Part shown: positions 12,599 to 27,232 of the stretch, in pieces
Position numbering within the stretch: position 1 is the stretch's first letter
Layout: each line of letters opens with the position of its first letter
Made by a program: the position numbers and the translations under genes
DNA from: Cucumis sativus
Lineage: Eukaryota; Streptophyta; Magnoliopsida; Cucurbitales; Cucurbitaceae
Direction: 5' to 3'
Length of the DNA: 64,000 nucleotides
NCBI RefSeq assembly: GCF_000004075.3
Contig: NC_026657.2
Span: 8,680,001 to 8,744,000 of the forward strand
The notes under the pieces: generated by a model
Told to the model about the DNA's origin: nothing
Databases searched by the model: none
What the model saw: the letters and a program-made list of their open reading frames with translations, nothing else

Positions 12599-13049
12599 CA
12601 ATAATAATATTCACAAGGAAATCAGAACAAAAAAAATGTCTATAGTATACCTCCAATTTCCTTATAAAATCTTGTTCTTCTTGTATTACGTGACGAAGGA
12701 TGCGTTCTTCCAGACCTCGATTGCGAATGAAATACGAACGAAGTGCTACTAACATTTTCATGTTCCGATTTCAACTACGGCGTTTTAGGGTTTGGGATTT
12801 TCTTCGTCAATATTTATAGAAAGATTTTCTTATTGGTCCTTTGGGCTATCGGTCAAACAAACCATGAAAGAAAGAAAAGGAATAAATTATTTATATCTTA
12901 ATTTCTTCTTTTACCTATACCTTTTATTTCCAAGTATCAAATCTATTGTAAGTTTAAAATTTTGAATTTGTATATCTTAGAATTAATTCTATATGTAATA
13001 GTTTCTTCTATATGTAATAGTTTCTATCTATATATATATAGAAATAGTA

Positions 13050-13397
13050 AATAGAAATCCCAAGCTCTATCCCTAAAACCCTAATTTTGGGTTCTATATT
13101 CTCACCTTCCTTCCTTACTGCCACCGGAGCCGCCGTGTCAACCTCTTCTCACTCATCTTTTTCCCTTTTGCGCCGCCTCCGTCCCCTCGATGCTATAGTC
13201 GCCACTGATTTCGGGTTTCTCTCTTCTGCCACGAGCGTGAGGGACTTCTCTATGTCTGACGATACGAAACCTAAGTACTACTCTTGTTGATGGCTGTGAT
13301 TTCAAACACTGGCTCGTTGTCATGGATATGCCAAAGGCTGAACTCACCAGGGATGAGATGATCCACATCTATATCAAAACCCATGGTTGTTGGAAGG
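13050..13397 (+). pseudogene. MORF/RIP (organellar RNA-editing factor) fragment
   Basis: Translation shows a short piece typical of the MORF (multiple organellar RNA editing factor) box: LVDGCDFKHWLVVM followed by LTRDEMIHIYIKT, ending about 13385. It most resembles MORF8. Upstream, 13088-13270 codes for a Ser- and Arg-rich stretch like an organelle-targeting peptide, but it has no usable ATG (the frame opens at TTG) and a frameshift with a TGA stop (13288-13290) separates it from the MORF piece. The rest of the family domain, which should continue past KTLAQ..GSEEEA, is absent. A remnant, probably a truncated duplicate of a MORF first exon. The intact gene is not in this window. Confidence 0.7.
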
Positions 13398-13399
13398 TG

Positions 13400-16320
13400 A
13401 AATCAGCTTCTTCTTTTTTAATTGTTATTGTATTTAATTTCTCTTTTTAATCGTTTCTCTTTTGGTGTTGTAGTGATTATTATAGTTTGATATTTAAAAC
13501 AGAATGGCGATGAATTGGTTCATTTTTAGTGGTTGCTAAAGAAAATTAGTTAATTTTTGTCATAAAACAAATTCTGTTTATCTATACACATATGCATGAT
13601 CTGAATTTGTGAATTATGAATGGAATTCTGGGTCACAATTGGCAATATAATTTCGTTTTACTATATAACTCATTTAATTATGGAATGGAATTTCTATTTT
13701 AATCTTTAAATGATTTAATTTTCTGATTGCCCTAAAAAATCATTGTGTATATGATTCATATATTTCATAATGCAATTTTCTTAAAGAACAAAGAACATAT
13801 GTTATTGACCATAAATTGTTTGTGTTGTTTGGTCGTGATGGGGAGTAGAAAACAATGCATTAACCTTAGATTGTTAATATATATATATATATACATTAAC
13901 ATATTCCACTGCCTTAATAAATATTTTAACTAGTGAATCAATTTTTAGGATATCATAGGAAAAGGAAAATGATTTAATGTTCTATTTATATCTTAAAAAT
14001 ATATAAGAAATGGTTTTTAAGATCCTATCCTTTTTAATTATGAAATAATTTCACTGCTATTCGTCAAATAATATAAACCTACACATTGATTTTTATGTAA
14101 GAAATTATTGAAAAAATCACAATTTCCCTTTTCCTCTTGTTTCAATATTCCGTCCTCATGTTTCATGTGAAAATTACTCACACATATATAACACTACAGC
14201 TCAATGAAAATAAGAATGTAGATAAGAAGACAAACTTAAGGAGAGGTTCATAGTCCCCAATTAAAATTAAAAGTAGAGTGTCACGAAAACACACCATTTT
14301 TTTTAAAAAAGTAGTAAATATCTCGGGGACACTCTAATTTTTAAGTTTAAAAAATTAAATATATGTCATGCATATAAATATAGATTACTTAAAACATCGA
14401 AATAACAAGTTTAGAACTATAGAATTAATAGAAAAAAAATTATAGATGTTAACTTTTCTTCCACTGGCAAGAGAGATGGGCAGCAAAGGCATCCAGCGAG
14501 ATAGTTAGGGCAAGGAGGGTTGGCGGCCTGGTGGGGAGAATCGGAGAAGGGAGGGTGGAATTCATGAACCTTTTCGTTGATTATAATATTAAAAGTTGAA
14601 ACGTGTTTTTGGTTATGTATTTGAACTCTGAATTAAGCTAAATTTTTAATCTTTTCAAACACTAAACTTGTTAAGATTAGAAAATTATTTCAAATGAATC
14701 AAACTCTTTCCCCTTTTATCAATGGTATGTAGAATGATCTGATTATTTTGTTTAGAAGGATTAAAAAAGAAAGTATTTTAGTCTAAGTATCCTGCAAATT
14801 TGTTTATCCCACAACTTGGCTCAAGCAAAGGTGATTGAATATAATAGTAATTAGTGAGTTCAAAATGAACTCCTTCAAAGTTGTGTAGTATATGTATGTA
14901 TATACTCTTCTTTTGTTTTTTGGTCAACATCAATTGGTTTTTGTACTTATGGGTTATTGTATTGGTTTAAGCCTACTCTCAACTGTTCTTGTGAGGTGTG
15001 ATTGCTAATACCACACGAATCCTATACTTTTAACATTTCACTCCAATTTCAATGAAGCTTCCCTCTAAGTTTGTGTTTGAGAAAAATATCTTTATTACCT
15101 TATTGGTTGATGTCTTTATATTTTTGTTTTCTTTAGCTTTTACCCTCAATATATTTTTGATGATTTCTTTCAAGACATTGTTTAGTATAGGTTAGGTGCA
15201 TCTTGATTAATCAACCCTAATAACATTTGGGTATAAAAAAACACCAAAAATAAATTAATTCTAGATTGGGTGATCACCCTAGATTGTGAACTTTTGACCT
15301 CTTAATTAATTATTGAAACTATATTTCTCTGTTCGATATGACCGAAGTTCCTTTAAAGATATTAAATAGGTTATTTTGACATTTACTTTATTATTATAAT
15401 TTTATTTTCGAAAGGAATACGAGAGATTGGGAGAGATTCCCCTTCTAGTGGAAATGGTTGAATATTCTGTATGGTGCCCCTTGGTTAGGTCATGTTGCTG
15501 AACCATTAGATAGCTTACTTCTTCCTTTATGCTGCATCTTCCATACATCTCTCTTTGGCATCTTCTTCTTCTTTTCTTTCTTTTTCTTTTTCTCTCTTTC
15601 TTACAATGTGTATAGTTTATATTACATTGTTTGCCAATGAGACTTTATTGTTCATTTTAAATTACATTACTTTTCCCCTTTATGAGGTTAGATCAAGTCC
15701 AATTATATATATAAGATTGAGGCCTTAGATTTGTCTTCCACTTTTTGTTTATTTTAAAAATAGATCTCTCTTCTCGAGTGAAGTGAGTTATACAAAATTT
15801 GAAATTAGATACTCAAATTCATAAATTACGTTGATTATATATAAATTTAAGGATTCAATTTTTATTATTCAAAGGTTCGATTTTTACAATTATGGTAAGC
15901 TTAAAGGTTAAACTTTAACACTCGTAAAAGATTAAGGACCATTTGTCATTGTTAATGTTTGAGTGTTCAATTACAATTTTAACACCATACTTTAGGTGCT
16001 CAATTGTTATTGTTGAAAGTTTCTGATCGATTTTATCATTTTCGTAATTTTTGCAATATGCCCTAATTAGTTTCGAAATAATAATATATTTATATAAATA
16101 GTTAGTAAAATGTACTCTATTAATTAAAAGCTCTTAAAATCTATTTGAAGGGAAAGAATTAAACTTTTAGTTTGTAAATTCTTTTTAGAGTAGGTATGAA
16201 AATGAAAAAATTTGAACCACGAACTTGTTGACCGTGCAAATAGAAAATTTGACCCCAAAATCATCACTCCTAGAAAATACTTTTTATCTGTTTTATAAAG
16301 AAAATCATATTTTAAAAAAC
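13400..16320. other. Intergenic DNA
   Basis: No gene is supported. A more GC-rich patch at about 14460-14570 (purine-rich on the plus strand) stands out from the surroundings but has no sustained frame. ORF 15458-15640 is low-complexity. Confidence 0.5.
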
Positions 16321-16328
16321 CAAAGAAT

Positions 16329-16337
16329 TATATAAAA
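16329..16337 (+). promoter_or_regulatory. TATA box of the V-ATPase c gene
   Basis: TATATAAAA sits about 225 bases before the start codon at 16559; the interval is purine-rich and would be the 5' UTR. No other candidate lies closer, except TATAAAGG at 16348. Confidence 0.45.
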
Positions 16338-16558
16338 AAAAAATAGGTATAAAGGTTTTTTCTTTTGGTTTTCCTATTCGATTATTCGAAGATAACGTGG
16401 AGAGATTTTAGACAATAAAAGGGTTGAAAGAGCGAAATACATAAAATTTGAGTATCCGAAGGAAAAACCCAAAATCAGAGAGAAAAGAAAAGGAAAGAAA
16501 AAAAAAAACTTCAGATCTGATCTGATCAGAGATCTTCTTCTTCTCTCCATCGGAAAAA

Positions 16559-18904
16559 ATGTCGTCAGCGTTCAGCGGTGATGAAACGGCACCCTTCTTT
16601 GGCTTTCTCGGCGCTGCTGCGGCCCTTGTTTTCTCCTGTAAGATCATTTTCATTGTATCTGATTGATTACATCTCATTTTTTTATGGATCTTCATTGAAT
16701 TCGCTTCTGTTCTTGTTAATTAGGTATGGGAGCTGCTTACGGCACGGCGAAGAGCGGTGTTGGTGTGGCGTCAATGGGAGTGATGAGGCCGGAATTGGTA
16801 ATGAAGTCTATTGTTCCGGTGGTTATGGCTGGAGTTTTGGGTATTTATGGTTTGATTATTGCTGTGATTATTAGTACGGGAATTAACCCCAAGGCTAAAT
16901 CTTATTACCTTTTCGATGGTTACGCTCATCTCTCCTCTGGGCTTGCTTGTGGTCTTGCTGGTCTGTCCGCTGGCATGGCTATCGGAATCGTCGGGGATGC
17001 GGGCGTCAGGTACTCTATTTTAACCTATTTAAGCTGATAGGAATTTTGATCCGTTAGTCTATAGATTTATACGTATTGTGGGAACTTCTGTCTTGCTTGA
17101 TTTCGTTTCTTATTGTATGATTCTTCTGTTTTGATTGAAACTTTATTATCAGGATCTATGTCAGCATGTTTAAGTAGTGAAGTAGGATTGTCTCTAGGAA
17201 GGGATGATTGTGTTAAGAATGAGTTCAAAAATGAAATGTATTCTGACCTAATTGGTTACGGGTTGAATTCTTTCTAAATTTTATTTTTGCCGAAGATTTG
17301 AAGTTCAAATTTCTAGGAGCCTCTTTGATATACTTTGGGTTTTCATGAACAGAATCTCAGTTCTATTGGTTGTACAGCTGTGTCATTGAGTTCTAAAGAT
17401 ACACTTTGGTTTTTTGTTTTGAAAGTTACACTTTTCTTTTCAAGTTATTTACTTTAGTTTTCACTTTTCTTAAATAAACATTTGTGTTTTATTTTTGAAA
17501 ACTTCACTTGGTTTTTGAGAAAGTAGATAACGAAACCAGAAAATTAGGGATAGAAGGATTGTAAATGTGCTTAATTTGAAAAAGAAACAAACAAAATTCA
17601 AATTGTTTGCAAACGCAGCTTACTATGTTGTATTAGTAGTTACAATTTTACATAATAAAATAAAATAAAAAATTTCTAAGTTGTATTAGTAGTTATAATT
17701 TTGCATAATAAAATAAAAAACTAAAAAACCAATGGTTACCTAATAGACATCCGATTATTCTACAATATTGTTAGTGTAGATACCGTATTGTCGCGACAGC
17801 TAGAATGGGTAAGAAAGAGGAAGCACGTGTGAGAAGGAAAACTTAGGCAGTGAGGGAGGGAGGGAGAAAGGAGACCACATTGGGGCCAGAGTTAGTTAGA
17901 AATACGTTGTATAAGAGGGCAAATGGAAAAGAGGGGAGGGGAGTTCATCTTGGTTGATTGAAGAGTCTGCAACATTCCTTGAAAGAAAGGAAGGGCAGAG
18001 GGGTAGGGTTCCTTTTAATTGTTCTTGAGTTTCTGCAGTTTTCTTAAAAGTTCAGTCCTTTCACTGTAATTTTCATACTATATCAATATATAAGAACACA
18101 CCAGTTGGTGTTCTATCATTACAACTCGGGGATTACATTTTTTTATTTTTTATTTTTGAGCCTAAGTTCCTGCTTGATTATTTCCTGCTCAGATCAGTAT
18201 TAATGGTCTAATGCTTCAAACACTGAAAAGATTAATGGTATCACCATTGTTATTAGGGCATTAATATTTGCCCAGACTTCTTTCAAAACAACAAAAAATT
18301 GTTTCTTTTTACAGTAACTAGAGAGATGTATATACACATATGATTCTGTTTTTCAATGTCATATGGATTTGAATTGAGTTGCTTTCTTGCTTCCATATAC
18401 TTTTCCACGGATTAAGGGGTTGTTTGAGAGACTAGAATGTAACAATGATTACTGGAAATTTAAGGGATGTTGACATGAGTGGAAGGAGTGGGAGTGAGAT
18501 CATGAAGTGTCAAAGCAGTGAAAAAGATGGTTGGATTGAAAATTGTAGGAAGGGAATGGTTTTGGTATTACAAACCATACTCAAATCGCTCAATCAAAAC
18601 ATGAGTTTAGAATTAAAACACATTACATTCTCCCAAACATGCCCTGAAGTGTCTTCTTGTCACTAGTTTCTAATTTGCTTGCTATTGATGTGTACAATTC
18701 ATATTCAACTTCGATAAAGCAGACTACAAACCATAGAATGGAAGCATCTAAATTGAATTTGTCTTCAACAGGGCCAACGCACAACAACCTAAGCTTTTTG
18801 TTGGGATGATTCTCATTCTAATTTTCGCCGAAGCACTTGCTCTTTATGGACTTATTGTTGGTATTATTCTCTCCTCTCGAGCTGGTCAGTCAAGAGCTGA
18901 ATAA
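16559..18904 (+). CDS. VHA-c: V-type proton ATPase 16-kDa proteolipid subunit c
   Basis: Three exons (16559-16637, 16724-17009, 18772-18904) give 165 residues, the standard length for plant VHA-c. The protein is a four-helix membrane proteolipid; c subunits form the rotating ring of the V0 sector that moves protons across the tonoplast and endomembranes. Visible hallmarks are the Gly-rich [12 protein letters not shown] helix 1 segment, [15 protein letters not shown] in helix 3 and the essential proton-carrying Glu142 in [11 protein letters not shown] of helix 4. The protein ends SRAGQSRAE. Introns have GT..AG ends; the second is long (about 1.76 kb) and carries three repeat elements. Exon phases close exactly. 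Paralogues (VHA-c1 to c5) are nearly identical in plants, so the number cannot be given. Confidence 0.97.
17627..17720 (+). repeat. 53-bp tandem duplication in VHA-c intron 2
   Basis: GTTGTATTAGTAGTTA starts at 17627 and again (one base changed) at 17680, each followed by AATTTTRCATAATAAAATAAAA. Two units, period 53 bp. Confidence 0.85.
17769..18118 (+). mobile_element. Possible LTR-retrotransposon solo LTR fragment
   Basis: About 350 bp of more GC- and purine-rich sequence begins TGTTAG and ends ATCA. It has LTR-like internal order: a TATAAGAGG box at about 17911, a T-rich stretch, then TATCAATATATAAGAACACA just before the end. No coding region, primer-binding site or matching target duplication was found, so the limits are tentative. 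Confidence 0.35.
18415..18646. mobile_element. Possible hAT-type MITE in VHA-c intron 2
   Basis: The ends GGGGTTGTTTGAGAG (left) and CTCCCAAACATGCCCTG (right) are imperfect inverted repeats of the kind seen in plant hAT MITEs (CAGGGGCATGTTTGGGA type). Length is about 230 bp. I could not find a convincing 8-bp target duplication. The open frame 18445-18666 inside is not a gene. Confidence 0.4.
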
Positions 18905-20036
18905 GTGATGAAATGTTTTGAGCTTGAAATTTGTGTATTGATCTTTCTTTTTCCTTTCTTTTATCTCATGAATTGTTTTTTGTAGTTCTATGATTAGAAA
19001 TGGTCATGACTAAGTTTTTTACTTTCTCAAATATTCTTGTTGTCGTGTGATTTCTGTACCACATATATATTCTGTACTCATAAGGATTTGGAATCAATTG
19101 CTCTCAATAAACATTAAAACATTGCTTCCTTCTCTGTTTTGTGCTGATTGTTGCTCTTGAATTTGTGCTTCTGATTTTCTTTAGCTAATGATTAGATATA
19201 CTTGTTATTTCACCGACTGTTACTCAGACTAACTAAAGTATCCGTTGATATGTTGACATTTTCTTAAGATTAACCAATATGTTGTCTTTTATAACTACAC
19301 ATCAAACATATAACATATCATTTTTTAATGCTTAATTTTGATGTGTATATGAATACTAATGATAGTGTCTAAGAATAAATAAATTGTTGGTTCAGATTAT
19401 ATCATAAATTTCTTTATTTGTAGAAAAATTCATTGATGTTTATATTTGTAAAATTGAAATCTCATTAGAAATAAAGAAGTCAAATCACATGTTCTATTTT
19501 TTTTTCTTAGTACCATATGGATATGCTCACAATGGTTGAATTTTTTATTTTCAATTAATTATTTTATTTTATTTTGAGATCTTGTTGTTATAATTTCTAA
19601 AATTACATATAGATTTTGTTTGTATTTCATATTTTGGGCTATAGTTTCAAAAAATTGGGCAGTACCTACGAATATAACAATTAGATTTAACATTTTCTTA
19701 AAAAAAATTGTAAATACAATGTATTACAATATATCATTGATACAATGTTTAATTTTTTTTATATAATTTTACTATACACTCTGATTATTTTATTTAAAAT
19801 AGTAGTTATCATTCATATTCATTTATTTGTTATTTAAATTCAGATTTGAACAGTAGATGAACTAAAGAACAGATTTCGATCTCTGTTTCCAAGACGACCC
19901 TATATTTTTTTACACAAGTTAATCGTAATTAACAATCAATTCCAATAAGATTTTAACTAAATTATTACAAATTATTGAAGATAAAATTGTCTGTACTAAA
20001 ATCCATAACATAGGTTAAGAGTATATAAGAAAATTA
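18905..20036. other. VHA-c 3' UTR and intergenic DNA
   Basis: The first 200 bases or so after the stop are probably 3' UTR (AATAAA-like CAATAAACA near 19107). After about 19200 the sequence is AT-rich with no gene visible. Confidence 0.5.
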
Positions 20037-20330
20037 AGAGATTGTTGGATGTACAGATTTCATATTTGTACCATCAATTTTTTTATTTATTATTGTGGAT
20101 AAAAATAGATCGACTTGTCAACCCTCTTCATACAATATATATGTATATATATATAAAAGCATAGCATATATGATTTGGCTGTTTGGACCTTTTTTTTCTT
20201 TTTTGGTGGGGAAGCATAATCTCATAACAATACATAGACTATGTATAAATATATCTACAATATTTATGTGTACAACGTATGCAAATTCTATTTTATTCAT
20301 TTTTACAACACGTGATTTACAAATATATAC
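20037..20330 (+). repeat. Direct repeat A flanking the RPL13a gene (copy 1)
   Basis: Diverged but clear match in the same orientation to 24572-24870. Shared blocks include ATTTGTACCATCAATTTTT, TTGTCAACCCTCTTC, GCATAGCATAT, AGCATAATCTCA and TATGCAAATT, in the same order. The two copies are about 4.5 kb apart. ORF 20095-20406 lies in it and is judged spurious. Confidence 0.75.
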
Positions 20331-20996
20331 GTATGCATATATTGGTTTCTTTCAATTTTTGGAATGTGCTTTTCAAATTAATCAAATCAACATTTCACCT
20401 TTCTGAATGCATCACATTTATTTAAACCACCATATTCTCATTAAATTGATCGATCACAAAAAGGACTGGATCTACCAATTCCAACTATAACATTACTTAC
20501 TTAATATGAAGGTTAAAAGTCTAATTACATTTAAATTAATTATATATTAAAAAAAACTAAAACATATTGATACATCTTTTCTCACATAATCATAAAATTC
20601 AAACAAATGTAGAATCTTTTCAAGAATCTAATTAGTTTTCGTTTACCTATCAAATTGACAATCCACATAAAGATTTAGCTCCACATCAATTTAAAATTGG
20701 AAGATGCAAAACATGGTGTTTTATGAATTGGTGTCTGTCCATGTCCATTCAACACACATGGATGTCAACAAATACAACAAATCTTTAGGATACTATGTCT
20801 GTTAAAGGTAGAGTAGAGTTATATGGAATGATAAGTGATTACCCAAAATTTAACTAATTTCACAATCAGGAGAAAAATGGTAACCAATTTTCAATACACA
20901 ACCAAAATGATACCAAAAAATAAAAGCCAAAATGAAAATTAAACTCCATTCTCCAATCATAAAGCATTCTCATTCAACACAGGTCTAGTAAACAAA

Positions 20997-23464
<2,468 letters not shown>

Positions 23465-23528
23465 CTACTCTCAGTCTCAGCAGCAACAGCTAGGTTTAAA
23501 TTGGGAGAGAAGAGAGCTAATTATAGAC

Positions 23529-23635
23529 TGGGCTTTAATGGACTCTTCAAGGCCCATTGTCTCATCTTTGTGCTTGGACAATTTAGCCCAATAAAACTCT
23601 GAGCTCGTGAATGGATTTAGATGGTTAATTGGGCC
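23529..23635 (-). promoter_or_regulatory. Site II (TGGGCY) cluster upstream of RPL13a
   Basis: Four TGGGCY motifs lie within 110 bp upstream of the start codon: TGGGCT at 23529-23534, GGCCCA at 23551-23556 (reverse), AGCCCA at 23585-23590 (reverse) and TGGGCC at 23630-23635. Site II elements bound by TCP factors are known to drive plant ribosomal-protein genes in dividing cells. The motifs are seen; the function is inferred from that family. Confidence 0.7.
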
Positions 23636-23639
23636 TGAT

Positions 23640-24571
23640 CCATTCTTTTAGAAATTTGGATTAGATGGACGAAATGTTAACATTTTGTTGATTTTACCAT
23701 TTCCTATTAATTAATTAATTAATTAAAAAATCAAACCTCTATATGGATGGAGCAATTTGAAATTAGAAAGAAAAAGGAAAAAAATGAATTGAATAGATAA
23801 AAACAATGTCCGTTTGAAAATCGAAACTCGAGAAGTCCAATTGTAACAAAAACATAACATAAAATAAAATGTTTACATTTTTTTTTTTTTTGCCATCTCA
23901 ACACATAAAGTTGATATGGCATAATAAGTAGGATACGCATAATTAAATTGTTTAGCTAACAACGAAATTTTGAAAATTAGCGAACAACTCCAAGTGAAAT
24001 CAATTAAATTGTTTGTCTCTCGTCGGTAAAAAAACTCATGTTAGTTACCGTGTTAATTGTCGATATTTCTATCTAAGGTAAAAAAAAAAAATTATAAATA
24101 GTGGATTCTTACTCTACATTTAGTTAATTTTAAATTTCATCTTAGTTTTAATTTACACCACTTTTATTAGTCACGAGCACACAACCCACCATATTTATGT
24201 GAGTTTTTCCCTTGTACTTCAGCTTGATGACTCATTTTGAAGCTAACCACAATATTTCATGATTGGTAACGATAAATCGTACTTTACACTTTTGTAAATC
24301 ATTACAATTAATTATATATACTTTTTAATATTTTTTTTTGTAGATGTGGAAACTTTTAATGTGAAAATATAAAAATAAAAAATATAAATAATGTATTTTC
24401 AATTATATGGTCTTTTAATAATTGAATTAATGTGTATTTATATCACTAACTTTAACAATTCTTTGTAACTTTCGTCAAAAATAATTTAGATTTTACTTTT
24501 TAACCGTGCGCGCGTGTATATGGCTCAAATATATCTAACTATAAAGACGAAGTTGTTAAAACTTAAACTAA
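23640..24571. other. Intergenic DNA
   Basis: AT-rich, with a TTAA run at 23708-23726 and long T and A tracts. No gene seen. Confidence 0.5.
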
Positions 24572-24870
24572 GAGATTGTTTGGAGACACGATAGTCTTTG
24601 TCCATGAGATTCTATATTTGTACCATCAATTTTTCTATTACTAATTTGGAAAAATATAGATTGAATTGTCAACCCTCTTCTTCACAACTCTTCATACCAA
24701 AAATACATATAAATATGCATAGCATATGGGTTTTGTTGTTTTGATTTTTTTTTTTTTAGCATAATCTCACATGTCTATGTATAATATATCTACATATACA
24801 TATATGTATGTACATACGTGATATATACTATGTGTGTCTGTTTATATGCAAATTATATTTTATTTGTTTA
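24572..24870 (+). repeat. Direct repeat A flanking the RPL13a gene (copy 2)
   Basis: Second copy of the repeat at 20037-20330, same orientation, with several small insertions (for example an extra stretch after AGAGATTGTTTGGAG). Confidence 0.75.
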
Positions 24871-27072
24871 TAGAAATGGTTACTAATTTTGTCATTTGTA
24901 TATCCAAATTTTAAACCATCAGTAATGTTACTTTTAACTTGAAATCTTAGTATTGAAATTTTGTTAAAATAAGTATTTTTCATATGGTTTGAATGAATAA
25001 TAAATATATAGGTTCAAATCGATAAGATTTAAAAGAAAAACGACAATATGATCGCATTAAAAATCTATGTTGTGTATATTGATAAGTGGTTATTAATTGA
25101 ATAGTAGATTTAAATAATCACAACAATCTTTAAATTTTGTCTAACTTTCATGTACGTGGGTTCGTGTGCATTTACTTTTACCGTAATTTTCAACTAAAAG
25201 TCTTATAGAAGGTATACATATAACAAAAGCGTTCACTACAAAATTTTTGTTATCTGTCGAAACTGAAAAACATTAGCAGATGTTTAGTAAAAAACATGAA
25301 CAAATTCTTCTTCACATTCAAATTATTTTAGTAGAAAAGCTGGTCGTCTTTTCCTCTAATTATCTATGTTTTCTATCGTTGTATCAACATAATTAAATAT
25401 CTACGTAAGTAAACACACACGAAACATAAATCGACAATGAGTTAAAAACGAGCACAGAAAACACTCAAATTTTTACCATCAATCTCGAAATCTATAGTTT
25501 TGGATCACACCCATATCATATTACTTGGAGCAGTACACATGGGATGAGTTTGAGGTTTTTACTAACAGAATAGAAGATGAAGTAAAAAAGAAATTGAAAC
25601 ACGTAAGATAATTGCAGTCCGCCGGCCACATGCATTATTGTGCATCACATCGCCCTGCCGCCCGAGACACATAGCCTTTAGTACCCTTCAGATCCAATCG
25701 GAAAAAAATGCTTACAAACTTTCCCTCTCATGGAGGACCCGCCGCCCCCACCGGCGACCCCACCACCCACCGCCACCACCTTCAAAGAAAAACAAGAGGA
25801 AGAAAGCACCAAAAAATACTTTTAATTCTTCTGACATGTCAACGACTTCAGGACAAATCACATTTACATATGAGAGCATGGGGTTTGACTATCAAACTCA
25901 TCCTGCCAACCACACCAATGTCAACTTCTATTTTCTTTCTTAATTTATTTCCACACATTCCCAAAAATATAAAATGTAATAAATTGGAGAATAATCCTTT
26001 ATGTACTTTTGTTTTCTCCTTTTTCACAATATATTCTCACTCCATCATTCATTTTTCTCTTCCTTTTTCTGACATTTTAGCTATATATATGTACATAATC
26101 TGTGTTGATTAAAGTTAAGTGTACACCAAACTAAACTTTGAATTGCATGCATAATCTAAGATTTTGTTTGATTTCAAATTCATGTATTTGTAGCCTCAAA
26201 TAAGCAAGTTTTGATGAGAGAAAACACATATTATTTAAACTTAATGCATTACTTGTGATGAACTATGAAAACCTCATGTCTTGCTTATACAATTTTATAG
26301 ACAAATCAAAAGAGTTGTTAGTAATTATCTCCTCCTTCCTCCTTCTTTCTTCGTTCTTAGCTTCATTGTATTATATTTGTTTAGTTCCAAAAGATTACAA
26401 AGAGATACATTGAAAGAAATTATAAAAAAGTTGATATTTTGAATAATGAATTTTGTATTATTGTAGGGGAGAGAGAAAGAGAAAAAGAGTTGACGTTGTA
26501 GAAATTTGGAGTAGGAAGTCGTAATTAAATTTGCATCATCTTCACTCTATTATAAGGTTTGACTTTGGAACATGTATATTTTTGTAATGCCTGTATCTAA
26601 AGATAGTGTTAATTGGACCAAGGCCCATATGCTATTTAATTTCCCTTTTGTTTTTTACTATACACACAAAAATGTCAATTCATTATTTTGGTCTCCTTCA
26701 ATAGTCCAATTTTTATTTCTCACATTGAATAATATAAATTTTAGTGCCTCAAAAAAAAAAAAGAATTTAAATTTTATTTCTCTAATCTCGGATTTGTATT
26801 AAAAATAATAGAATTTAACTTTTATGTCCTTCACATTTGAAAAGAAAAAAGAAGACATGATTATACGTTAATGGGTTAAGTAGGAGTACATATCTTTTAT
26901 ATGTTGTCTTCGTGCCCATTTTTCGATATCATATACTATATTTAATTAATAAATAGATGAAATGGATGGTGTTTTAATTATTTAAAACATTTACCAAAAC
27001 TATTTATGAATGTGGTTTTTTCTTCTTCTTTCAATTCAAATGCTTTTAGTAGAAAAACAGTACTGAAGGGTT

Positions 27073-27106
<34 letters not shown>

Positions 27107-27200
27107 CTATTATTTTGTATTTTTATTTTGTTTGAAACAATAAAACAACGATTAATAACAATAATCAAACAATAAAATAATAATACCAATATCACAAATC
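24871..27200. other. Intergenic DNA with a Pro-rich mini-ORF
   Basis: No firm gene. A GC-rich patch at about 25620-25800 contains ATG 25730 with a 31-codon frame (Pro/Thr-rich start, Glu/Lys-rich end, stop at 25823-25825). Longer overlapping frames (25638-25943, 25708-26112) have no recognisable domain. It may be the leader of a lost gene. TA-rich microsatellite at about 27071-27106. Confidence 0.4.
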
Positions 27201-27232
27201 TATAACGATATGTATGAGTTTGATTTATTACA

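Larger units (their letters stand above)
9741..12761 (-). pseudogene. Papain-like cysteine protease with I29 propeptide, truncated and stopped
   Basis: Read on the minus strand, exons 12761-12653, 12536-12387 (exactly 50 codons) and 12197-11947 give a propeptide. Exon 2 holds a 19-residue unit twice in tandem (EAQGLKPDVV..STLEQDFK). Exon 3 holds a cathepsin propeptide inhibitor I29 domain with an ERFNIN-type pattern (E..YRF..F..E...I...N) and a GLNQYSD segment. The linker exon and the mature exons 10284-10021 and 9950-9741 lie inside the right arm of the inverted repeat. Damage is clear: in the Cys exon the Trp after the catalytic Cys is Arg (TCRAYSG), a CAA codon is TAA at 10048-10050, and after NHS the sequence crosses the arm junction, so the C-terminus with the catalytic Asn is lost. 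How the linker exon joins exon 3 is ambiguous, as two donor choices are possible. This is probably the original gene, inactivated. Confidence 0.8.

Noticed and set aside
16408..16695. 95-codon minus-strand ORF at the VHA-c start
   Set aside because: Antisense of the first VHA-c exon and its leader.
25638..26112. Possible gene in the GC-rich patch (101- and 134-codon frames)
   Set aside because: Pro-rich start then random AT-driven residues; no domain, overlapping frames of similar length, no splice pattern.
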